From UBA8828 sp964510855 (GTDB lineage Bacteria; Verrucomicrobiota; Verrucomicrobiia; Opitutales; UBA953): 64,000 nt of DNA. Shown here piece by piece: positions 34,037-43,103 of this stretch. How positions within the stretch are numbered: the stretch's first letter is position 1; each line of letters starts with the position of its first letter. A model generated the notes under the pieces. That model ran no database searches, was not told the DNA's origin, and saw only the letters and a list, made by a program, of their open reading frames with translations. The stretch covers positions 1-64,000 of the forward strand of contig CAZEDB010000003.1 in the NCBI GenBank assembly GCA_964510855.1. The letters are read 5' to 3'. A program made the position numbers and the translations under genes.

Positions 34037-34498
34037 ATGGGACATCGCCATGGGGAGGATTGCTGCGGAGGGGGAAGTGCCGATAGGGTAGAACTTGCCG
34101 TGGGCCGACTCAAAGCCGCGGGTCTGCGGATTACGGAAGCGCGCCGTGCCCTGCTCCGCGCTTTAGCTCAGTCAAAAGTCCCCTTAGCCGTTGAAGAACT
34201 CCACCGCCGCGTGGGAGCTGGACGGGCCGATCGGGTCACACTTTACCGGAGCTTGGAAGCGTTTGAGGCGGTGGGAATAGTCCGCCGCCACCCTTTAGAA
34301 AAAGGCCGAACCCTTTACGCGCTTGGGGCGGAAGGTCATCACCACCATCACTTAATTTGTAAAGCGTGTGGGGCGATTGAGCGTCTACCTACCTGTGATG
34401 CCGAAGCGATTGAAGCCGCGGCCCGAGCTCGCGGCTACACGGCCTTGAGTCATGTGCTTGAAGTTACCGGGACCTGCCCCAACTGCCGCCATGAGTGA
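34037..34498 (+). CDS. Fur-family metalloregulator (Zur/Fur type)
   Basis: 153 residues: winged-helix DNA-binding domain (~15-95; ADRVTLYRSLEAFEAVGIV is the family signature), then a metal-sensing dimer domain with His101-His105 (HHHHH), CKAC (Cys108/111) and CPNC (Cys147/150) zinc site. The N-terminus is also Cys/His-rich (HRHGEDCC). Sequence alone does not separate Fur from Zur or PerR; the short C-terminus and the His run would suit Zur. It is divergent from metX with a 106-base gap and overlaps the next gene by eight bases. Confidence 0.88.
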   Translation: MGHRHGEDCCGGGSADRVELAVGRLKAAGLRITEARRALLRALAQSKVPLAVEELHRRVGAGRADRVTLYRSLEAFEAVGIVRRHPLEKGRTLYALGAEGHHHHHLICKACGAIERLPTCDAEAIEAAARARGYTALSHVLEVTGTCPNCRHE

Positions 34499-36173
34499 GG
34501 TACCGCGCACGGCGTTTGTTCTCGGAGCTGGACTGGGCACACGGCTCCGTCCACTAACCGACCGACTCCCCAAGCCCCTGCTACCTTTAGGCGGCGAACC
34601 TCTCGTCAAGCGCGCCTTAACGCATCTAGCTAAAGCGGGCGTCACGCGCCTACTCATCAATACGCACCACCTGCCCGAGGCTTGGCCGCAGGCATTTCCC
34701 CAAGGCGCCGTCCCAGGGGCTCAGTTAGAATTTATTCACGAACCCGAATTACTCGATACAGGTGGAGGTTTATCGGCAATTGCCCACTACTTAACACCTG
34801 AAGACCGCGAGCTCCTGCTTTGGAACGGGGACTGTCTTGGCGAGCCCGACTTAGCAGCCCTGGTCAAAGCTCACCGCACCTCTCAAGCCGAAGCTACCTT
34901 GCTGCTTCGACCCACGGGGCCACTCGCCAATGTGCGTTTATCACCCGACGGCCGCATCACCGATTGTCGCGATCAGTTAGGCAGCCAAGACCCCGCCTAC
35001 CAATTCACCGGTATTGCCGTCGTCACCGCCGCCTTTGCCAAGGCAACGCCCCCAACCAAAACCTCTTGGATCGATTACCTTCTCCAACGCATCCGCGAAA
35101 ATCCCGAGGCCATAAGAGGATGGGTTGAGGCGGAGGGCCATTGGGACGATATTGGCACCCCCGAGGCCTATGCCGCCGCGCATTTACAAGCAGCCCAAGC
35201 TCAAGCCGCCGCCGCTGGGTGGATCCCTTCCCAAGAAGCAGCCTTAGCAAAAGGCGGCTCAGGCCGACGCTTCCTTCGCGCCCGCCATACCGACGGTCGA
35301 ACCGGTATTCTTTGTCTACGCGATGGGGTACGCCAAGAGAATGCGGGCTATGGTGCCTTGGCCCAAGTCTTGCGCGCTGAATTATCGTTAAATGTGCCGG
35401 CAGTCTACCACCCCGACACCGCAGGCGCCCTAGTGCTGGAAGATTTAGGTACCGTCGACTTACAGCAACGAACCACCGAAAAAGATTTTCCGTGGGACGT
35501 TTATGCCTCGGCCCTTCAACAAGTGAATCAACTGCACCGGGGGGGACTCGAAGCAGCGCGTCGTGCCGGCTTAACCCTCCAACCTGCCTTCGACGCCCAA
35601 CTCTACCGCTGGGAGTGCGACTACTTTTTAGAACATAACCTCAACGGCCGACGACTCGATCGTGGCATTCACGAGGAGATGAGCTCGCTCGCCCGCGAAC
35701 TCCTAGCCCAACCCCGCGTTGCCGTGCACCGCGATTTCCAATCCCACAATATCATGGTGCGTGACAACGCGGCCTGGCTGCTTGATTTCCAGGGCATGCG
35801 CGAAGGTTGTGCGGCTTACGATTTCGCGTCACTGGCTTTTGATCCTTATGTAACACGCCCGGATATGCAGCTGTGGCGCATTGAAATTGAAGATGAGGCA
35901 CGCGAACTTTCTGATTGGAAAGGCTCACGAGATGCTTGGACGCATCTTTTACATGTCGCTGCAACCCAGCGCTTACTCCAAGCCTGCGGTGCCTACGCTA
36001 ATTTAGGACAACGACAAGGACGGGCGGATTTCCTCGCCCACTTACCTGCTGGCCTGAGCCTACTCGAAAATGCCGCCCGCGTTTGTGGGCGACGACGAAT
36101 CGCAGACCTCGTGCGCGACCTACGGGAACAACGACTCAGCGGGCCGGCTCGTCGACCGGCGGTGCGTCGTTAG
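34491..36173 (+). CDS. MurU-AmgK-like fusion: sugar nucleotidyltransferase plus sugar kinase
   Basis: 560 residues in two modules. Residues ~5-230 are a sugar-1-phosphate nucleotidyltransferase (LGAGLGTRLRPLTDRLPKPLLPLGG; WNGDC; HWDDIGTPEAY), MurU-like. Residues ~240-545 are an aminoglycoside-phosphotransferase-type kinase with Brenner motif HRDFQSHN (His413, Asp415) and LLDFQGM (Asp432), AmgK-like. In Pseudomonas separate AmgK and MurU convert MurNAc to UDP-MurNAc in peptidoglycan recycling; one polypeptide here could do both. A choline-type kinase/cytidylyltransferase pairing is the alternative. ATG at 34491; the C-terminal end overlaps the convergent gene by 38 bases. Confidence 0.8.
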   Translation: MSEVPRTAFVLGAGLGTRLRPLTDRLPKPLLPLGGEPLVKRALTHLAKAGVTRLLINTHHLPEAWPQAFPQGAVPGAQLEFIHEPELLDTGGGLSAIAHYLTPEDRELLLWNGDCLGEPDLAALVKAHRTSQAEATLLLRPTGPLANVRLSPDGRITDCRDQLGSQDPAYQFTGIAVVTAAFAKATPPTKTSWIDYLLQRIRENPEAIRGWVEAEGHWDDIGTPEAYAAAHLQAAQAQAAAAGWIPSQEAALAKGGSGRRFLRARHTDGRTGILCLRDGVRQENAGYGALAQVLRAELSLNVPAVYHPDTAGALVLEDLGTVDLQQRTTEKDFPWDVYASALQQVNQLHRGGLEAARRAGLTLQPAFDAQLYRWECDYFLEHNLNGRRLDRGIHEEMSSLARELLAQPRVAVHRDFQSHNIMVRDNAAWLLDFQGMREGCAAYDFASLAFDPYVTRPDMQLWRIEIEDEARELSDWKGSRDAWTHLLHVAATQRLLQACGAYANLGQRQGRADFLAHLPAGLSLLENAARVCGRRRIADLVRDLREQRLSGPARRPAVRR

Positions 36174-37050
36174 TCTCAAGCCCTAACATACGGCGCATAA
36201 ATCGTCCGAGCACTTGCGACTCGGCCCGTCGTTCAGCAATCACGACTTGCTGCGCGGTGAGTTGAGAAACAGCGACTTGAGCATTGGTCTGTGCAGCTGC
36301 CCGCGCTAAACCTGCAGTGGGAAGTGCAGGTGCGGTCGCACGTGGACCCGGGGTAGCAGGAATGGTGGGCGGAGGTACGACCACGGAAGGAGCGACCGCA
36401 GTAACGGTACCTGAAGGCGGTGAAAGCGTCTGAGCCTGAACCGTTGGGGGCGGTGGCGGCGTCATACTCGGATTAAATAGTCGCCTCGTAGTCGAACCCT
36501 CAGGCACCGATTCACCTTCAGTAGGAGTATTCGGCGTAACGACTTCGCTGTTCTCCAAGCGTCGAGCACCAACCTCGCCAACAGAGGTAGGGGCAGACAC
36601 CGATGAGTCTAAGTTTAAAGCGATCGATTGCGGGGGGCTTGCAGGCGCAGGCGCCGCAGAAGTTTCGCGCGGAAGACTCAAACCTGCATCGAGCTTAATG
36701 GGCGAAGGGGAGGTTGGCGTCGAGCGGGTCTCAGGGACAGCGCCCAACTGGAGGGGAATGCTCGCAGCAGGAGCCGCAGGAGCAGGCGGGTTGGCCCGGG
36801 GCAAAGGCAGCGGGATGGGGCGGGCCCGACCCTCGCCCACCGTCACCTTAGAAGGCGGCGTAACCGCAGGTTGGGCTAGCGGCTTTAAATCAGGTTTTAC
36901 TACCGACGAAACATCTTGAGCGGCCGGCACTTGGGTGACCTTTGACTTCTTATCAGGTAAGTCCGAGGCCGACGGCGCTTGCATCGACGAACAACCTGCA
37001 ACCGCGGCCGTTAGGGTTGCCCAGCGCATCCAAGCTGGGACGGATTGCAT
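36136..37050 (-). CDS. Pro/Ala/Thr-rich lipoprotein, low complexity
   Basis: 304 residues. A signal peptide with lipobox VAGC (Cys20) is followed by a long Pro/Ala/Ser/Thr-rich region with no folded domain recognisable; the end (~265-304) is a short helical segment (NAQVAVSQLTAQQVVIAERRAESQVLGRFMRRML). Could be a periplasm-spanning tether. Seven bases after the stop of the next upstream gene; probably cotranscribed with it. Confidence 0.65.
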   Translation of the reverse strand: MQSVPAWMRWATLTAAVAGCSSMQAPSASDLPDKKSKVTQVPAAQDVSSVVKPDLKPLAQPAVTPPSKVTVGEGRARPIPLPLPRANPPAPAAPAASIPLQLGAVPETRSTPTSPSPIKLDAGLSLPRETSAAPAPASPPQSIALNLDSSVSAPTSVGEVGARRLENSEVVTPNTPTEGESVPEGSTTRRLFNPSMTPPPPPTVQAQTLSPPSGTVTAVAPSVVVPPPTIPATPGPRATAPALPTAGLARAAAQTNAQVAVSQLTAQQVVIAERRAESQVLGRFMRRMLGLETNDAPPVDEPAR

Positions 37051-37056
37051 TAGGGA

Positions 37057-39591
37057 TTAACGAAAGAGGGTCAGGAGGACGCCAGCGAGCGGTTGCTCAG
37101 ATTGATCTTCCAGTCGTGCCGTCAGCAAAAACTGCGAGGAGCGATTCGACGTGTCAGATTTTTCTACTAAGACTTGGCGCACGCCAACCTTGGTGCCTTC
37201 CGTACCCAGAACCTCGCGGAAACGCTCGGCGAGTACATCCAAATCCAGTAACTCGGTGGCGCCACGCAAGAGACGCGCTGCATCATCTTCAGGAACCGTA
37301 CCGAGGATAGATTCACCGGGCTTTAAGTTTAGTCGCGGCTGGCGACCTTGACGGTAATCGTAGCGAGCAAGAATCCCGACTTGGTCTGGCCCGGTTAGAC
37401 GCACCGATAAACGGAGTTCGTAGTTCACCGCCGCACGCAGTTCGTCATAGCGCGCTTGAGTCGCATCACCCATGGGGAGACGACGGAAGAAACGTTCAAC
37501 ATCGAGCCACAAGCTAACGCCTACTTCAGAACCAAAGGCTCCCGGAGGCAGCGATTCTTGGGATTGGTCTTGTCCGGCAGCGAGCGACAAGCAGCGACGC
37601 ATTTCTGCACCGATGGTGGGCGCGAGGGGATCGCCTCCCAATTCAATCATGAGAATAGCAGAGGTGTCGGTAACTCCAAAACTAAAGAAGCCTCCCTCGG
37701 GGTCGAGGAACCGTCCGCCGGCATGACGAACCATGGCGCGATTACGCGTCAGGGCCACGGGGTTCGTACCATCCGGACGTAACACCGTGCGCATCTGCTC
37801 AGCTAAACGTGCTAAGGAAGCTTCGGCGGCAGCACGATCGGTAATCCGTACCACAATACCACACAGCATCACGGGGGTTTCACCATCTTCACCTGGCTGG
37901 CGCGTGGGATGCTTAGCAAAAACAATCACCGCGGCTTCAGGGTCAAGCGGCCCCGCGGCTAAATCTTGTAAGGCGCGGGTAGCAATTTGACCGCCGACTT
38001 CACCTAGGGCTGCCTTTAAAACCGGATCAGGCGTGGTACGTACCAAAGGAGCGGGCTGAGGCGCGTCTTCTGTATTTGCACGAAGGTCAACTTCGGGGCG
38101 AGCAGGACGGAACGCCGCGACTGCAAAGCTATCGCCAGGAACTAACCGCAAATGCTCACGACCACCAAGACCAACCAAGGGCTTACCCGTCGGCCAAAAA
38201 GCCCAAACGGATAAACCAACAAGCAAGGTCGAAAGTATAGCCAGTAGTATGCCAACCCAACCCCGCAGAACCGTTCCTGAACTCGCACGAGCCGAGGGTG
38301 CTGCAGCGGAAGCCGAGCCTGAGCCTGAAACAAAGGTGGTATCTTTGTTTGCTTCACGCAGGAGAGCGACGTTGAAGGCAATAACCAAGGTCACCGCCAA
38401 GGGGTCAAAGACCATAACGATGGCAAAGATCAGCCACTTCACCACCACATCGGCCGAGGTATCAAAGGCCCGGGCAATAAAACGGTAGGTACCAATATCA
38501 GAGCCTTGAATGCGATCTTTCAGGGCTTGGATTTGCAGGGTACGTTCACGTAATTGTGAGGCCAAAACTTCAACACGGCTTTCACCACTGGCCGAGCGGG
38601 AATCGAGCTGCTCCTGTAAGGCACCGAGCTGTTGCTCGAGCGTGAGCACCGCAACCGCGCTGGTCTTACGAGCCTCGGCAGCTTCGTTGTCGAGCTGACG
38701 AAGCTCATCCCGGAGGCGCTCATCAATGCTACGGATTTCCGTCGACGACGTGGTGGCGAGTTTTAATTGCTCCTCGCGCACGCGCTCGAAGCGCGCCCGC
38801 GCACGTTCCAAATCAGCGGCAATCGCGGCACGCTCTTCGGCCTGCTCCGCCCGTAGTTCTTGTCCAAGTTTAATGCCATCGGTCTTAAAGATGAGTCCGG
38901 TTGTACCTTGGGCGGTATAGGCATCGACGGCTCGGTCGAGCACCTCTAAGCGCTTAATAAGACCAGCAATGGTAGCCTCATCACCTGCTACCGATTTTGC
39001 TAAAGCCGTACCTTGCTCGGAAGCTCGATCCGAAGCAGCCTTGGCATCATTAGTGCGGCGGGCATTAGCAGCGGTTCGGGCAGACTCAATTCGAGCTAAG
39101 GCTTGGACTAGGGCTTCCTTTTCCTGCGCCACCCGTTGTTGCAGACGTACCGCATCTTCACGGCTCGCACCTTGCGTCTGGGTGCTCTGAGTACGCGCCA
39201 CATCAATTCGTGCCTGTAAATCAGCGGCCTCAACTTCGAGCTGGGTTATTTGATTTTCGGTCAGGAAAATTTCGTCGTTAGTCTTTTCGTAGGCACGAGC
39301 GAGGTAACCATAATTACCTAAGGAGGTGATCCCAATTAAAACCAACAACGCGGTGGTTAAATAAAACTTCAGTGAAGTCTGAATCGCTTGCCAGTAACGG
39401 TAGAGGAAGGAAGCAGCGACCAACTTACCAATTTCTAGAGTAGCCGCCATAATCATGACGGGGATGGACGAAGCAAAGAGAAGACCTAGGCCGAGAACCG
39501 AGAAGTAGGCCGAGCATCCGGCGATGAGGACAGCGGAGGTGGCGAGGATGAAAGGGAAGCCGACACGCCGACCTACGAAGGGGATGCTCAT
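37057..39591 (-). CDS. Large membrane protein with long coiled coil, unknown function
   Basis: 844 residues I cannot assign. About three N-terminal membrane helices (~10-93), a long coiled coil rich in Glu/Ala/Arg (~100-365), two further hydrophobic segments (~385-415 and ~440-465), then a soluble C-terminal domain (~500-844) that recurs in PVC-type proteins as a DUF-like region but carries no known catalytic motif I can see. Coiled-coil between membrane blocks suggests a structural or tethering role in the envelope. Followed by the lipoprotein gene. Confidence 0.65.
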   Translation of the reverse strand: MSIPFVGRRVGFPFILATSAVLIAGCSAYFSVLGLGLLFASSIPVMIMAATLEIGKLVAASFLYRYWQAIQTSLKFYLTTALLVLIGITSLGNYGYLARAYEKTNDEIFLTENQITQLEVEAADLQARIDVARTQSTQTQGASREDAVRLQQRVAQEKEALVQALARIESARTAANARRTNDAKAASDRASEQGTALAKSVAGDEATIAGLIKRLEVLDRAVDAYTAQGTTGLIFKTDGIKLGQELRAEQAEERAAIAADLERARARFERVREEQLKLATTSSTEIRSIDERLRDELRQLDNEAAEARKTSAVAVLTLEQQLGALQEQLDSRSASGESRVEVLASQLRERTLQIQALKDRIQGSDIGTYRFIARAFDTSADVVVKWLIFAIVMVFDPLAVTLVIAFNVALLREANKDTTFVSGSGSASAAAPSARASSGTVLRGWVGILLAILSTLLVGLSVWAFWPTGKPLVGLGGREHLRLVPGDSFAVAAFRPARPEVDLRANTEDAPQPAPLVRTTPDPVLKAALGEVGGQIATRALQDLAAGPLDPEAAVIVFAKHPTRQPGEDGETPVMLCGIVVRITDRAAAEASLARLAEQMRTVLRPDGTNPVALTRNRAMVRHAGGRFLDPEGGFFSFGVTDTSAILMIELGGDPLAPTIGAEMRRCLSLAAGQDQSQESLPPGAFGSEVGVSLWLDVERFFRRLPMGDATQARYDELRAAVNYELRLSVRLTGPDQVGILARYDYRQGRQPRLNLKPGESILGTVPEDDAARLLRGATELLDLDVLAERFREVLGTEGTKVGVRQVLVEKSDTSNRSSQFLLTARLEDQSEQPLAGVLLTLFR

Positions 39592-39604
39592 GAGGGTAGG
39601 GTCA

Positions 39605-39633
39605 ACCTAGGGTAGATTACCTACCCATGTCAA
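39605..39633 (-). promoter_or_regulatory. Promoter for the coiled-coil membrane protein gene
   Basis: On the minus strand TTGACA (39633-39628), 17-base spacer, CTAGGT (39610-39605). The ATG is 13 bases past the -10, so the leader would be only about six bases. Confidence 0.5.
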
Positions 39634-39652
39634 AAGCAGATACCGTGCGTCA

Positions 39653-41155
39653 CTAAACGTTCACCTTGGCGTCGAGGAAGGCGATAACCTCATCCTCGCT
39701 CATGCGTACCTGCTCCAGGGTGTCGCGGTCCCGCACTGTGACCCCTGCCCCTTTCTCAAGGGTATCGAAGTCGATGGTAATCCCATAAGGGGTGCCAATC
39801 TCGTCCTGGCGACGGTAGCGGCGGCCAATCGCGCCAGCTTCATCGTAAAAGACGTTAAATCGGCGCTGGAGGCGGGCATGGAGGGCTTTTGCCCGCTCCA
39901 CCAACTCAGGCTTATTTTTGAGTAAGGGGAAGACCGCGGCTTTAAACGGGGCAATCCGAGGGGGCAGGCGCAACACCACCCGCTTTTCCCCCTCCACTTC
40001 GTCTTCATGGTAGGCAGTGGTCAGTAGGGCCAAGAAAACCCGGTCAACCCCCACTGAAGGCTCAATCACATGGGGAATGAAACGGGTTTTTGCGGCCTCA
40101 TCAAACCAGTCCAAGCGCGTGCCCGAGACCTCGCTATGCTGGGTGAGATCGTAATCACCTCGGGCGGCTACGCCTTGGAGTTCTTGGACACCAAAGGGAA
40201 ACTCAAACATGATATCGACCGTACCTTTGGAGTAGTGAGCCAGTTTTTCTTTGGGGTGGGCGTAAAGTGAAAGCTTAGCCCGAGGGATACCAATCGACTC
40301 AAACCATGCCAGACAGGATTCTATCCAACCCCGGTGCGATGATTCCCAATCTGCCGTCGGAGCAATAAAATACTCGATCTCCATTTGCTCAAACTCACGA
40401 GAGCGAAAGATGAAGTTACGTGGGTTAATTTCGTTACGGAAGGCCTTGCCAATTTGCGCAATGCCAAAAGGAAGTTTTACCCGACCCGTATCGACCACGT
40501 TTTTAAAGTTAATGAAAATACCTTGGGCAGTTTCAGGCCGTAAATAAGCCGTAGCTGAGGCATCTTGCATCGCCCCTACCGAGGTCTGAAACATCATATT
40601 AAACGAGCGAGGGGGCGTTAATGAACCTGGCTTGCCCGTCGCCGGAGAGGGAATCAAAGCAATCTCTTCGGGCTTGGCCTCGGTCAAATCGCGGAGCACG
40701 AGAGGCTCCAGTGTGCCTTGTTTAGCCTGCTTACGTTTCATTTCATGCGCCATCTCTTCAGCCCGCGCTTGCATCGACTCATCTTCTAAAACCGCCACGT
40801 AACCCAAGGTCTCGCCCGCGACCTTAACCGGAGCGAAGAAAAGTTGGTCGGCGCGATAACGCATCTTAGACTCACGACAATCCACTAAAGGATCGGTAAA
40901 GTTTTCAATATGACCCGAAGCCTTCCACGTGGTGGGGTGGTGAATAATCGAGGAGTCGAGACCAACGATATCCTCGCGACGGTGGACAAAATCCTGCCAC
41001 CACGCCTGCTTGATATTATTCTTTAATTCAACGCCGAGGGGGCCGTAATCAAAAAATCCGTTAAGGCCTCCGTAAATTTCAGAGGAAGGGAAGACGAAAC
41101 CCCGGCGCTTGCAGAGGTTAAGGAGAGCATCCATCGGAGCAGGGGCTTGAGCCAT
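39653..41155 (-). CDS. glyS: Glycyl-tRNA synthetase (single-chain, alpha2 type)
   Basis: 500-residue class II synthetase of the eukaryote/archaea-like single-chain kind, not the GlyQ/GlyS pair. Motif 1 zone SSEIYGGLNGFFDYGPLGVELKN, motif 2 FRNEINPRNFIFRSREFEQMEIEYF, and motif 3 EPSVGVDRVFLALL are clear; the C-terminal ~110 residues form the anticodon-binding domain. The ATG at 41155 gives the usual N-terminus; the longer frame is not family-like. Confidence 0.97.
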   Translation of the reverse strand: MAQAPAPMDALLNLCKRRGFVFPSSEIYGGLNGFFDYGPLGVELKNNIKQAWWQDFVHRREDIVGLDSSIIHHPTTWKASGHIENFTDPLVDCRESKMRYRADQLFFAPVKVAGETLGYVAVLEDESMQARAEEMAHEMKRKQAKQGTLEPLVLRDLTEAKPEEIALIPSPATGKPGSLTPPRSFNMMFQTSVGAMQDASATAYLRPETAQGIFINFKNVVDTGRVKLPFGIAQIGKAFRNEINPRNFIFRSREFEQMEIEYFIAPTADWESSHRGWIESCLAWFESIGIPRAKLSLYAHPKEKLAHYSKGTVDIMFEFPFGVQELQGVAARGDYDLTQHSEVSGTRLDWFDEAAKTRFIPHVIEPSVGVDRVFLALLTTAYHEDEVEGEKRVVLRLPPRIAPFKAAVFPLLKNKPELVERAKALHARLQRRFNVFYDEAGAIGRRYRRQDEIGTPYGITIDFDTLEKGAGVTVRDRDTLEQVRMSEDEVIAFLDAKVNV

Positions 41156-41205
41156 GACAGAACTACCTTTCCCTGCCCTACCCCATTGCGGCAAGCCCCG
41201 AGTGC

Positions 41206-42072
41206 CTAGCGGTCGCCTGACGGCGTACGCTCCCGAGCATCTTCCGTCCATTGCCGCAGTCGCTGTGAGAGCGCCGCTAGATCGGCGGCTAATCCGGGGG
41301 CAACGTGGTTAATCGCCGTCTCTCCCCGACCTAGGCGCTCACTCAACTGCCTTAAGGTTTCACGAATTTCACCCAAGCGGCCGGCATAGATTGGCACCGC
41401 CTCAGGTCCGAGTAAGCGTTCAAGCGCCTGAGCCTTGGCGTTTAAGGCTGCCGCTGCCTCTAAGGCTTCACTCAAAAGTTGAGGCTGCTCTAGCTGGGAT
41501 TGCAGGCCCTCGAGTTGCTGCGTGAAGGCGGCAACCTCGGCCACTAAGTCACGCTCGGACCATAAGCGCAGGCGCGTAGCCATACCGGGCAAACCTGCTA
41601 AAAATCCGCCACGCGGTGCACAGGGGATTTCAAATGCATCGTGACGCGGCGCTGGCGTCCCTGGGAGCCAGACTAAATCCACTCCGAGAAAACCTGAGGC
41701 AGGATTCGCCGGTGAAAATTCTACCCGCAAGCCTTCTTGCACACAGGTTTCAAGCTCGGCAAGTTGCGGAGCTAAACGTAAGTCGACCGAAAGCACCGCC
41801 TCGGGCCGCAGCTGGCCGCCCGCGGAAGGTTGCCACAAGCGAAGCGCAACGACTTGCCCAACCTCCACTCCACGCAAGCGCACGGGTGAGCCGACCGATA
41901 AGCCTTGGACCGATTGTTCAGGCCGAGCCACCAAGCGCGCCCGTGGCACAATCCCTTGGATAATATTCCAAGCCACCACCGTGGCTAGCAGCAGAGCGAG
42001 GGCGAGGAGAACCGACCAACCCCGACGCCGCAATCGCTTTAGGCGGAGGTCGGAGGGTAGCTCCCCAGCCAT
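41206..42072 (-). CDS. MCE/MlaD-domain protein
   Basis: 288 residues: cytoplasmic start, one membrane anchor (~18-37), MCE domain (~40-120; SVQGLSVGSPVRLRGVEVGQVVAL is the family signature), then a helical coiled-coil tail with TRLRLWSERDLVAEVAAFTQQLEGLQSQLE. Member of the lipid-transport substrate-binding proteins that shuttle phospholipids between membranes. No mlaE/mlaF genes are nearby. ATG at 42072; the first 34 bases overlap the end of pheA. Confidence 0.85.
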   Translation of the reverse strand: MAGELPSDLRLKRLRRRGWSVLLALALLLATVVAWNIIQGIVPRARLVARPEQSVQGLSVGSPVRLRGVEVGQVVALRLWQPSAGGQLRPEAVLSVDLRLAPQLAELETCVQEGLRVEFSPANPASGFLGVDLVWLPGTPAPRHDAFEIPCAPRGGFLAGLPGMATRLRLWSERDLVAEVAAFTQQLEGLQSQLEQPQLLSEALEAAAALNAKAQALERLLGPEAVPIYAGRLGEIRETLRQLSERLGRGETAINHVAPGLAADLAALSQRLRQWTEDARERTPSGDR

Positions 42073-43103
42073 GTGATGCGTTCGCAACGGGGTTTGAGTT
42101 CGGCCAAAGCGGCCTGCACGCTGGGCGATTCCCAATGTCCGGGAAAATCAATAAAGAAGAGGTACTCCCACGCCTGTCGTCGACTAGGACGGGATTCGAT
42201 GCGCAATAAATTAATGCCGCGCGAAGAAAAGGTACTCAAGGCAGCCTGCAATGCGCCCGGTTCATGACGCAACGCCAGCACCACACTCGTGAGCTCATCT
42301 TTAGCTCCAGGTGGATTCGCCTTAGCTCCAATCACAAAGAATCGCGTGGCATTATCACGACGATCTTGGATGCCGCGGGCCAAAATGGGCACCCCGCGCG
42401 ACTCAGCTGCGGAAGCGGCGGCAATGGCTGCCAAAGTAACATCGCCTGCGAGAGCTTCTACCGCAGCAGCGGTCGATGCTGTCTCCACTAACTCGGCGTT
42501 AGGTAGATGACGTGCCAACCAACCGCGGCACTGCGCTAAGGCAATATCCTTAGAGAGCACACGACGTACGCCGGCCAGAGGACCAGCACCGACTAAGCAA
42601 TGTTCAACTTCTAAGGTAACTTGAGAGACTACCTTGAGGGGAGACTCTGCCAATAAATCTAGGGAATGGCTTACTACACCTTCGGTCGAATTTTCTACGG
42701 GGACCACGCCATACGAGGCTTCGCCGCGTTCAACACTGGCAAAGACATCCGCAATCCCGCGCAGCGGGCGCGCCGGAACACTCGAGCCGAAAACACGTAA
42801 GGCAGCTTGATGCGTGAAAGACCCTTCTGGCCCCAAGTACACCACGGGCGCAGCCATTTGTGCCCCAATCGACATCGAAATAACTTCACGGAAAACCGCC
42901 CGCACGCCCTCCGCGGGCAAGGTGGGCGCCGCCGCTACCAAACTTGTGAGGACCTGCTCCTCGCGCTGCGGGGCATAAATGGGTGCACCAACTGAGGCCT
43001 TGGCTTCGCCAATCGCACGCGCTACTGCCAATCGTTCGCTCAGCAAACGTAGGATATCGCGGTCGATGCGATCAACCTCGCGGCGGTGTTGCTCCAGACT
43101 CAT
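42039..43103 (-). CDS. pheA: Chorismate mutase / prephenate dehydratase
   Basis: Two consecutive steps of phenylalanine synthesis. 354 residues: AroQ-type chorismate mutase helix bundle (~1-80; HRREVDRIDRDILRLLSERL), prephenate dehydratase (~90-265; YLGPEGSFTHQAA, NATRFFVIG) and a C-terminal ACT domain (~275-350; HEPGALQAALSTFSSRGINLLRIESRPSR) for Phe feedback. Start overlaps the scpB stop by four bases. Confidence 0.96.
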   Translation of the reverse strand: MSLEQHRREVDRIDRDILRLLSERLAVARAIGEAKASVGAPIYAPQREEQVLTSLVAAAPTLPAEGVRAVFREVISMSIGAQMAAPVVYLGPEGSFTHQAALRVFGSSVPARPLRGIADVFASVERGEASYGVVPVENSTEGVVSHSLDLLAESPLKVVSQVTLEVEHCLVGAGPLAGVRRVLSKDIALAQCRGWLARHLPNAELVETASTAAAVEALAGDVTLAAIAAASAAESRGVPILARGIQDRRDNATRFFVIGAKANPPGAKDELTSVVLALRHEPGALQAALSTFSSRGINLLRIESRPSRRQAWEYLFFIDFPGHWESPSVQAALAELKPRCERITWLGSYPPTSA

